NCBI RefSeq assembly: GCF_048213115.1
Contig: NZ_CP172404.1
Span: 3,224,001 to 3,288,000, forward strand
Source of the DNA: Niveibacterium terrae
Lineage (GTDB): Bacteria > Pseudomonadota > Gammaproteobacteria > Burkholderiales > Rhodocyclaceae
Direction: 5' to 3'
DNA: 64,000 nucleotides
Shown here piece by piece: positions 57,792-64,000 of this stretch. The stretch's first letter is position 1. The number at the start of each line of letters is the position of its first letter. Made by a program: the position numbers and the translations under genes. The notes under the pieces are model-generated. The model was given only the letters and a program-made list of their open reading frames with translations. It was not told where the DNA came from and did not search any database.

Positions 57792-59890
57792 TGCTTCTGG
57801 GCTTCGCTCGCAGCGGCCGAACCGGCCTTTTCCGCATCGCCCTGAAGCATCCGGGGCACAACGATATCCGGCTCTTCGAGCTTGGGCATCATCTTGTTCG
57901 GATGCGGATCCGCTTTCTTCAGCGTGCCGATGATGTCCTGGTAGCGATCGGTGGTCATCGCGCCATAGGCCTCGGGGTCGCGCAGGATCCGCGGACGGAG
58001 GAAGACCACCATATTCGTCTTGGAATGAGAACGGGAGTCATAGCGGAACAGGCTGCCCAGAACCGGCAGATCGCCGAAGAAAGGCACTTTTTCGACCGAG
58101 CCGGTCACGGTGTCCTCGATCAGGCCGCCCAGCGCGATGATCGAGCCGTCGTCGATCAGCACCGTCGAATCGATGGACCGCTTGTTGGTCGTCGGGCCCA
58201 GCGTTGCGGAGGTGCTCGCCACCGAGGAGCTCTCCTGGCTGATGATCAGCTTTACCGAACCACCTTCGGAGATCTGCGGTTTCAGTTTCAAGGTCAGGCC
58301 GACGTCCTTGCGCTCGACGGTCGTGAAGGGATTGCTGGTCGTCGAGCTGCTGGTCGTATACGAACCGGTCACGAAAGGCACGTTCTGGCCGATCAGGATC
58401 TTCGCCTCCTCGTTGTCCATCGTCACGATCGTCGGCGTCGACAGGATGTTGTTCTTCGACGAGTTCTGCAGGAAGTGGGCCAGCATGTTCAGGTTCAGAA
58501 TCTTCGTCCCGTTGATCGTCAGCGAACCGGCGCTGACCAGAACGTTCATCCCGTTGGCGAGCGTCGTCGGCGAAGTCGCGACGCCGAGGATATTGGTGCC
58601 CTCGGAGGTCGAGCCAAAGCTGGTGCCGCCATAGAGACCATTGGTGGCATTGCCGGCCATCCACTGGATCCCCATTTCGGTTGCATTCTTCGAAGTCGTC
58701 TCGACGATCAGCGCTTCGACCAGAACCTGGGCGCGCCGCCGGTCGAGCATGTCGATGACTTTGCGCAGATTGTTATAGATCGGTTCGGGCGCGGTGATGA
58801 TCAGCGCGTTGCTGGTCGCATCGGCCTGGATCATGCCGCCGCCGGACGAGGAGCCTGAGCCAGAGCCCGAGGACGAGCTGCTGGAGGGCAGAGCGCTGGA
58901 AGAGCTGGAGCCGAGGCTGCCGCTCGAACTGCTCGTCGTACTGGAACTGGTACTGGCGCTAGAGCTCAGACCGCTGCTCGTCGGCGACGAGATCGCGCTG
59001 GAGTCGCCGCTGATCACCGCCCTCAGGGTCTGGGCAACCTTGGTCGCTTCGGCGTTCTTCAGATAGATCACGCGGATATTGCCAGCGGCGCCGGGTTGAT
59101 CAAGATTGCTGACCAGGCTGCGCACCATCGCCAGCTTGGACGGATTGTCCGAGCGCACGAGCAGGCTGTTCGTATGCGTATCCGCCTGAACAGCAATGCG
59201 CTGGCTGCCATCCCCGGCCCCCGCGGCGCCGCTACCGGAATCCGCGACCAGCTTGTTGATCGTGTTCGCGAGATCCAGCGCCGAAGCGTGCTGAACCGGA
59301 ATGATGCGGATCCCGCCCTGGGGCACGTCGATCGAGTTGATGACCTGGCGGATCCTGGCCACGTTCTCCGCATAGTCGGTGACGACCAGCGTGTTGTTGC
59401 CGGCATAGGCCGTGACCGTATTGTTCGGCGACACCAGAGGCCTGACGACCGGAACCAGCTGAGCGGCCGATTCGTTGCGGATCGTGAAGATCTCGGTGAC
59501 GATCCGGTCGCCCCCCGCCATGAGCTTGTTCTTGCCGACCTTGACACCGTGCAGCTTGGCATCGACTTCCGGCAGGATCTTGATGACTCCGTGCCCTTCG
59601 ACGGCAGTGAAACCCTGCATCCTCAGCGAGGACAGCAGGATCTGATAGGTCAGCGCCTTGGGCACCGGCTGCTGGGTCGTGATGTTGAGCGTCCCCTTGA
59701 CCCGGGGATCGACAATGAAGTTCTTGCCGGTGATCTTGCCGATCGCGCGAATCACCGCATCAATGTCGGCGTTGACGAAATTGAGCGTGACGCTCTCGGA
59801 GTCATCGGCCCGGGACGCCAGCGGCACAGCGCAAGCCAGGGAAAGCAGCAGCGCCGCAGAAACTCGGCGCAGGGAACGTGAGCAGGTCAT
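57788..59890 (-). CDS. gspD: Type II secretion outer-membrane secretin D
   Basis: 700 aa with a signal peptide (residues about 1-28). N0 begins SVTLNFVNADIDAVIRAIGK; N1-N3 follow, with the N3 domain interrupted at about residues 294-347 by a Ser/Gly-rich tract. The secretin core has VLVEALIVETTSKNATEMGI, NILSTPTIVTMDNEEAKILI and VPFFGDLPVLGSLFRYDSRS. A charged tail ends the protein. Forms the gated outer-membrane channel. Overlaps gspC and gspE by four bases. Confidence 0.95.
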   Translation of the reverse strand: MTCSRSLRRVSAALLLSLACAVPLASRADDSESVTLNFVNADIDAVIRAIGKITGKNFIVDPRVKGTLNITTQQPVPKALTYQILLSSLRMQGFTAVEGHGVIKILPEVDAKLHGVKVGKNKLMAGGDRIVTEIFTIRNESAAQLVPVVRPLVSPNNTVTAYAGNNTLVVTDYAENVARIRQVINSIDVPQGGIRIIPVQHASALDLANTINKLVADSGSGAAGAGDGSQRIAVQADTHTNSLLVRSDNPSKLAMVRSLVSNLDQPGAAGNIRVIYLKNAEATKVAQTLRAVISGDSSAISSPTSSGLSSSASTSSSTTSSSSGSLGSSSSSALPSSSSSSGSGSGSSSGGGMIQADATSNALIITAPEPIYNNLRKVIDMLDRRRAQVLVEALIVETTSKNATEMGIQWMAGNATNGLYGGTSFGSTSEGTNILGVATSPTTLANGMNVLVSAGSLTINGTKILNLNMLAHFLQNSSKNNILSTPTIVTMDNEEAKILIGQNVPFVTGSYTTSSSTTSNPFTTVERKDVGLTLKLKPQISEGGSVKLIISQESSSVASTSATLGPTTNKRSIDSTVLIDDGSIIALGGLIEDTVTGSVEKVPFFGDLPVLGSLFRYDSRSHSKTNMVVFLRPRILRDPEAYGAMTTDRYQDIIGTLKKADPHPNKMMPKLEEPDIVVPRMLQGDAEKAGSAAASEAQKQ

Positions 59891-60564
59891 TGATTGAGCG
59901 AATTGTCGTTGGTCGGTTGCGTCGCAGTCTGGCTCTGGGGCTGAGGCTGAGGCTGAGGATTTGCCTGGGGAAGCTGGCCATTCTGGACCATATTGACCGA
60001 AGGCTGAGCGGAAGGTGTGGGCATCGGAGCGTTTCCGTGCCCCGGCATCGCGGAAGCGGATTGAACAGGAGCGGCATGCGCGGAGGCCGGATCGACCAGC
60101 TTCACGGTCTCGCGCGCGCCACTGCGTTCGATCTCAACCGATTCGGCATGGATCGCGACGAGTTTCGCTCCGGGCGACACCTCTTCGCCGACGATGAAGC
60201 CCTGGGCGGGCTTACCTTCTTCTTGGAGGATCGCAAAGCCGGGCGAACGCCCCGAGTTCGCCGCCACGCCGAGAAGCACAAAACGGCTCACCGGCTGGGC
60301 TGGCGAATTCTGGGCCGGCTCGCCAAAGAGATGTCGAGCACTGACACCTCGCGCGGCAGCGACAGGATCTGTCACTTCCGACGCGGGAAGGGCTAGCGGA
60401 ACAGGCGAGCGCAGACGCCAGTACCAGCTGGCGCAGATCCAAGCGGCTACGGCCAGGGCTAGAACCCAGAGCACGGCGGCAACAAGGCGCGGCAAGGCAA
60501 GTTCAAGGCGGCGAGGAAGAGCGACAGACACGCGGAATCCGGTCAGAGCTGGGAAACCGCACAT
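59887..60564 (-). CDS. gspC: Type II secretion protein C
   Basis: 225 aa from ATG 60564. One membrane helix at about residues 27-46, then the periplasmic homology region (SARHLFGEPAQNSPAQPVSR, FVLLGVAANSGRSPGFAILQ, VKLVDPASA). The C-terminal third is a low-complexity Pro/Gln/Asn tail; no PDZ domain or coiled coil is evident, unlike PulC. The start is uncertain: GTG 60531 would also work, and neither has a strong ribosome-binding site. First gene of the T2SS operon. Confidence 0.85.
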   Translation of the reverse strand: MCGFPALTGFRVSVALPRRLELALPRLVAAVLWVLALAVAAWICASWYWRLRSPVPLALPASEVTDPVAAARGVSARHLFGEPAQNSPAQPVSRFVLLGVAANSGRSPGFAILQEEGKPAQGFIVGEEVSPGAKLVAIHAESVEIERSGARETVKLVDPASAHAAPVQSASAMPGHGNAPMPTPSAQPSVNMVQNGQLPQANPQPQPQPQSQTATQPTNDNSLNQ

Positions 60565-60654
60565 CCTACGCGAGCCGAGCGGAGGCGTGAAGACAGTCTT
60601 GCGCGCAGGACACGAAGCCTCATCAATGTGAACAGCGTGTGACCGCGAAGTCTG

Positions 60655-60694
60655 GACAAAAAAATTGGCCGGGTTTCCCCTGGGGGCCACCCGG
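60655..60694 (-). terminator. Minus-strand intrinsic terminator in the gspC upstream region
   Basis: Read on the minus strand, GGCCGGGT and ACCCGGCC form an eight-base-pair stem with an inner CCCC/GGGG stem, followed by AA and a run of seven Ts. No protein gene ends here. It lies about 90 bases before the gspC start in the same direction. Confidence 0.75.
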
Positions 60695-60907
60695 CCTAAC
60701 GGCTGCGCGTAATGAAACTTTGCCCATCGCTGGGCTGCACTCGCTCGACAACGGCTCCAGAGGGCGGATACCGCGTCCAGCGACGCATTGAGGAAAGATA
60801 CTCCCCCGTCTCGGCAAAGGCTTCTTGACCGGAATTGCGCGGCAAGGACAGGAAGTTCAGATTGCGCCCGCCGGCGCCAAAAATAGAGCCACAGAATCAT
60901 CGACTTA

Positions 60908-60945
60908 CAAAAAAACCTCCGACGCTTTTGGCGCGGAGGTTTTTT
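60908..60945. terminator. Terminator after the AraC-type regulator gene
   Basis: CCTCCG/CGGAGG and CGC/GCG pair around a TTTTG loop with one bulged A. Flanking A- and T-runs extend the stem with A-T pairs and allow termination in both directions. It lies 16 bases beyond the regulator's stop codon. Confidence 0.85.
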
Positions 60946-60960
60946 GCGCAACACGAAACC

Positions 60961-61848
60961 TCAGCGAAGCGCCAGCCAGTAGTCGACGACCGGATCCGGG
61001 CTGAACGGCGAATGCTCGGGATCAAAAGTGAAGAAGGCCGGCTGGTCAGCCACCGTAAAGTGACAGTCGGGAAGCCAGGCTCCGAAGATGTACTGCAGCG
61101 TGTATTCCCAAGTCTGCCCCCCTCCGCGATGACTGAAACGGGCCTCCCGGCAGGGGGGACGAACCAGCGCGACCAGCCCTTCCGGGAGATTCGCAAACTC
61201 GGTCACTTCGATGCAGGGCATCACGAAACCCTGGATGCTCCGCTCGTCGGCCCCGGTGATATCGCTGCACAAGCCAGCGAGCGCGTTCGCGCGAACCGGA
61301 ATCGCGGCGATCAGAGGCTCAAACTCTTTCCAGGCAGCGAGGCCCAGCTCAATCAGATCGAAGGCTTCGGGCGCAACCGAGAACTCGGACTTGATGCCGA
61401 CCAGACGGCGCGCCGGACTGTCGACGAACTCGGCTTCGGTGCTGAGCCCGGAGTGAAGGTGAGACAGATAGTCCGTCGTGATGTGCGGAATCCCCCGGGG
61501 CAGCTTGGGTGGCAAGCCCTGGGCGCGGAATTCGCGCGGGCTGGCGCCGAACTGGGCCCGGAAGGCCCGCGTGAAGGCTTCATGCGTCTCGAACCCGGCA
61601 CCAAAAGCGACATCGATGATGTTCTGCTGGGTTTCGAGCAGTTCATAGGCAGCCCGGGTCAGACGGCGGCGGCGGATGTAGTCCTTGACGGTTTCGCCGA
61701 CGGTCGCGCGGAACACGCGCAGAAAATGCCAAAAGGACATCTCGGTGCGCGCGGCGAGTTGCTGGATATCGAGCGCGTCGTCGAGATGCTCGTCGATGTA
61801 GTCGATCGTGGCCTGGATGCGCACGATACTGGCGGGAAGTCTGTCCAT
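60961..61848 (-). CDS. AraC-family regulator with GyrI-like effector domain
   Basis: 295 aa. Residues 8-108 are a two-helix-turn-helix AraC DNA-binding domain (LDIQQLAARTEMSFWHFLRV, IIDVAFGAGFETHEAFTRAF). Residues about 140-293 are a GyrI/SOUL-like effector-binding domain (RRLVGIKSEFSVAPEAFDLI, FGAWLPDCHFTVADQPAFFT), the Rob/SoxS-related layout that binds small amphipathic molecules. It sits between gspC and pulA and is divergent from pulA, but its targets cannot be told from sequence. Confidence 0.88.
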   Translation of the reverse strand: MDRLPASIVRIQATIDYIDEHLDDALDIQQLAARTEMSFWHFLRVFRATVGETVKDYIRRRRLTRAAYELLETQQNIIDVAFGAGFETHEAFTRAFRAQFGASPREFRAQGLPPKLPRGIPHITTDYLSHLHSGLSTEAEFVDSPARRLVGIKSEFSVAPEAFDLIELGLAAWKEFEPLIAAIPVRANALAGLCSDITGADERSIQGFVMPCIEVTEFANLPEGLVALVRPPCREARFSHRGGGQTWEYTLQYIFGAWLPDCHFTVADQPAFFTFDPEHSPFSPDPVVDYWLALR

Positions 61849-61925
61849 GGCGAGAATTTACCGCAGCCGGGGCGGGAGCCGAAACCCGTTTCGCGCAAAT
61901 CACCGTTCAGACGCCCCATCTGACC

Positions 61926-61939
61926 GTAGTCAAACTACA
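61926..61939. promoter_or_regulatory. HexR-like palindrome before the pullulanase gene
   Basis: GTAGT-CAA-ACTAC, a perfect inverted repeat with flanking A, close to the HexR consensus TGTARTNNNAYTACA (first base and one spacer base differ). It lies 22 bases upstream of the candidate -35, in the region shared with the divergent AraC gene. HexR senses KDPG, but no HexR gene is in the window, so the regulator is inferred. Confidence 0.42.
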
Positions 61940-61960
61940 AAAAATGTAAGCGGGCGTTTC

Positions 61961-61989
61961 TTGACAAGCCCTTTAACAACAAGCACATT
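61961..61989 (+). promoter_or_regulatory. Candidate promoter of the pullulanase gene
   Basis: A consensus -35 TTGACA at 61961-61966 with CACATT 17 bases later (61984-61989) as a weak -10. The start codon is 89 bases further downstream, leaving a moderately long leader. Confidence 0.4.
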
Positions 61990-62078
61990 TGAGTTTCGAT
62001 CGCTCGGCTGCGCACATCCAAGAAACAAAATTACAACAACAGCGATTGCAATCCATACTTTGCTTCAGGAGACAAAAG

Positions 62079-64000
62079 ATGACTTGGCAAAGCATTGGGG
62101 CGGTCTGGGTGCGTGCGCGCGCCTTGCTCGTCCTTTGCAGTCTGGCCGTCCTCACCGCGTGCGGTGGGGGGAACGACAACAACACAACATCGTCCGAGCT
62201 CGCGTTCTGCGACGCGACCGACTTCCAGCAGGTTCTGAACGCGGTTCCGGCAACTGCCGCGGCTGCGACAAACCGCAAGACAGCCTCGGCAGCGACAACG
62301 CTGACCGTCCACTACAAGCGCAAGGCCGGCGACTACACCGGCTGGCAGATCCACACCTGGGGCGCGGGCGCAGATCCGGGCTGGAACAAGGGCTATAACT
62401 CGACCGGCTCCGACAGCTTCGGCGTGATCTATCAGCCGACCCTGGCCACCGAAACCGGCGCGGTCGGCTATCTTTTCCACAATGGCGACACCAAGGACCA
62501 CGGCGGCGCGGACCAGAGCTATACGCTGCACTCGGGCGCCAACGAGATCTGGCGGATCGAAGGCGACACGGTCACCTATACGACCAACCCCGACAACGCC
62601 GCGACTCCGAACATCACGACGGTGCGCGTCCACTACAAGCGCTATGACTCGGGCTATGCGAACTGGGGTCTGCACCTGTGGGACGGCAGTGGTCTGAACG
62701 CCGCAGCCCTGCCCTCGGGCCTGACGATCGCCAATTGGGACAGCCCGGTTCCGCTGAGCAGCATGACCGGCTATGCGACCGACTCCTTCGGCGCCACCTT
62801 CGACATCCCGGTTCTGAACCCGACTGACAACGCAGCGAATCCGACGACTCTCCAGTTCATCGTCCACAAGATCGGCGACGTCAACAACAAGGATGGCTGG
62901 AGCGACAACATCAAGGTTCCGTATGCCGCGCTGACGATCACGAACAAGGTCGGCGAAATCTGGCTGGTCCAGGAGGATGCGACCGTCTACTACACGAAGC
63001 CCGACTCCCGCTCGGTCTCGACGACCGACGCGAAAGCCTACTGGCTGACCAAGAACCTGATCCAGTGGCCGAAAATCGATTCTTCGGGCGTGTTCAAGCT
63101 CTACTACTCAAAGACCGGCCAGATCGTCGCGACCAAGGACGCGAAGGTCAGCGGCGCGGACGGCTCGGTCACGCTGACCGCAGGCGGAACGGTACCAGCC
63201 GATGCGGCGACCCGCTTCAAGTACGTCGCTGCGGGCGTCGTGCTGACGACCGAAGCGAAGGACTCCGAACTGATCGCGGCCCACGCGAATCAGCTGGTTC
63301 TGGTCCAGGAAGACGCTTCCGGCAATGTCCAGAACGCAACGACCGCCCAGGTGGCCGGCGCGTTTGACGAACTGTTCTCGGGCGCCCAGTCGGTCACCGA
63401 CCTCGGCGCGACGGTCGCCAGCGGCAAGACGACGCTCAAGCTGTGGGCCCCGAGCGCCCAGAAGGTCAGCGTCTGCTCCTACGACAGCGGCACCGGCAAG
63501 GCCACCGCGATCGAAGCGGCCACGAAGGACGAGGCAACCGGCGTGTGGACCCTGTCCAAGAGCACCGATCTGTCCGGCAAGTACTATACGTATGTCGTCG
63601 ACGTGTTCGTCCGCGGCAAGGGACTGATCCGCAACCGCGTCACCGACCCGTACTCGGTCAGCCTGACGACCGATTCCAAGCGCAGCTACATCGCCGACCT
63701 CGGCTCAGCCAGCCTGAAGCCGGAAGGATGGGACGACGCGACGAAGAACCCGAACCCGACCCTGGCCAATCAGGTCGACATGTCGGTCTATGAGCTGCAT
63801 GTCCGCGACTTCTCGATCAACGACAGCACCGTGCCGGATGCGCACAAGGGCAAGTACCTCGCCTTCACCGACACGACGTCAAACGGCATGAAGCACCTGA
63901 TCGCGCTGAAGAACGCCGGCCTGACCGACGTGCACCTGCTGCCGGTCTTCGACTTCGCGACCGTTCCGGAATCGGGCTGCAAGACTCCGACGATCTCGTC
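62079..64000 (+). CDS. pulA: Pullulanase-type lipoprotein, 3' end outside window
   Basis: 640 codons are visible and the frame is open at the right edge. A lipoprotein signal (LCSLAVLTAC, Cys about residue 28) is followed by two CBM41-like starch-binding domains: LTVHYKRKAGDYTGWQIHTW near residue 75 and VRVHYKRYDSGYANWGLHLW near 180. A pullulanase N2-like region and a CBM48-like domain (LGATVASGKTTLKLWAPSAQ near 440) come next. The GH13 barrel begins near 565 with VDMSVYELHVRDFSI. Type I pullulanases cut alpha-1,6 bonds in pullulan and starch. Start ATG 62079 has AGGAG eight bases before it. Its closeness to gspC-N makes it a likely T2SS substrate. Confidence 0.92.
   Translation, partial: MTWQSIGAVWVRARALLVLCSLAVLTACGGGNDNNTTSSELAFCDATDFQQVLNAVPATAAAATNRKTASAATTLTVHYKRKAGDYTGWQIHTWGAGADPGWNKGYNSTGSDSFGVIYQPTLATETGAVGYLFHNGDTKDHGGADQSYTLHSGANEIWRIEGDTVTYTTNPDNAATPNITTVRVHYKRYDSGYANWGLHLWDGSGLNAAALPSGLTIANWDSPVPLSSMTGYATDSFGATFDIPVLNPTDNAANPTTLQFIVHKIGDVNNKDGWSDNIKVPYAALTITNKVGEIWLVQEDATVYYTKPDSRSVSTTDAKAYWLTKNLIQWPKIDSSGVFKLYYSKTGQIVATKDAKVSGADGSVTLTAGGTVPADAATRFKYVAAGVVLTTEAKDSELIAAHANQLVLVQEDASGNVQNATTAQVAGAFDELFSGAQSVTDLGATVASGKTTLKLWAPSAQKVSVCSYDSGTGKATAIEAATKDEATGVWTLSKSTDLSGKYYTYVVDVFVRGKGLIRNRVTDPYSVSLTTDSKRSYIADLGSASLKPEGWDDATKNPNPTLANQVDMSVYELHVRDFSINDSTVPDAHKGKYLAFTDTTSNGMKHLIALKNAGLTDVHLLPVFDFATVPESGCKTPTIS

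Larger units (their letters stand above)
60565..60960. other. Intergenic stretch upstream of gspC
   Basis: 396 bases without a protein gene. On the minus strand it holds, in order of transcription, the AraC-gene terminator (60908-60945), about 200 bases of GC-rich sequence with good pairing potential, and a second terminator (60655-60694). It ends about 90 bases before gspC. It is either the gspC leader with an attenuator or a separate small RNA. Confidence 0.5.

Noticed and set aside
57788..59890. Frameshift in gspD because of the Ser-rich tract
   Set aside because: The frame stays open through the tract, and the secretin core continues in the same frame with intact motifs.
60655..60860. 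Cyclic di-GMP (GEMM) or manganese riboswitch upstream of gspC
   Set aside because: GGGCAAAG, GGCCGGGT and GGGGGAGTA fragments recall parts of these classes, but the remaining conserved segments and the stem order were not found. Kept only as an unassigned structured region.

Overview
The window is about 64 kb of GC-rich chromosomal DNA from a betaproteobacterium, most likely a member of or close to the Rhodocyclales. That placement is inferred from gene order and protein character: rpsF-priB-rpsR-rplI, an mla phospholipid-transport operon running into ibaG-murA-hisG-hisD, NirBD assimilation under a NasS/NasT pair, and an MSHA-type pilus cluster. No taxonomic search was possible. There are no tRNA or rRNA genes, CRISPR arrays, integrases or recognisable insertion sequences. 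The window reads as ordinary chromosome, with dense, often ATGA-overlapped operons.

Region by region. 1-4.4 kb: the 5' part of pepN (minus, runs off the left edge) and a degenerate pyruvate-kinase-like protein (minus). 4.5-11 kb: nitrate/nitrite assimilation on the plus strand, nasT-nasS, then a regulatory leader, then cobA-nirB-nirD-nirC. The leader can be read almost completely: an NtrC-like site, a sigma-54 promoter, two ANTAR-type hexaloop hairpins and an intrinsic terminator just before cobA. 11-14 kb: a secreted clan-A-like glycoside hydrolase and a type II NADH dehydrogenase, then a 185-bp element with inverted-repeat ends. 14.1-17.5 kb: rpsF-priB-rpsR-rplI (minus), metY (plus) and a small membrane protein coupled to hisD. 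17.5-26.5 kb: one long minus-strand series, mlaF-E-D-A-C-B, an ABC-2 exporter pair, ibaG, murA, hisG and hisD. 26.7-37.7 kb: an MSHA-like type IV pilus machine with several pilin-like proteins and a membrane class III adenylate cyclase. 37.8-42.8 kb: a DMT permease, a lipoprotein SGNH esterase resembling rhamnogalacturonan acetylesterase, and a Kef-type antiporter. 42.8-45.5 kb: LPS genes kdsD-kdsC-lptC-lptA. 45.5-49.8 kb: clpS-clpA, a cold-shock protein, an rluE-like pseudouridine synthase and a DUF192 protein. 49.8-60.6 kb: a complete gspC-N type II secretion operon without gspO. 61-64 kb: an AraC/GyrI-type regulator and the start of a lipoprotein pullulanase that runs off the right edge.

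How the parts may work together. The nas/nir block makes siroheme precursor (CobA), imports nitrite (NirC) and reduces it to ammonium (NirBD), apparently gated both by nitrogen status (sigma-54/NtrC) and by nitrate/nitrite (NasS/NasT antitermination). The T2SS beside a pullulanase lipoprotein recalls the Klebsiella pul locus and suggests starch degradation at the cell surface. The secreted glycosidase and the acetylesterase also point to a polysaccharide-using lifestyle. The MSHA-like machine carries a MshEN-type (c-di-GMP-binding) ATPase beside an adenylate cyclase, so two nucleotide second messengers may meet at this locus.

Limits. All family assignments come from reading motifs and gene order. 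Start codons were chosen from ribosome-binding sites, overlaps and family length, and some remain uncertain, as stated in the entries.
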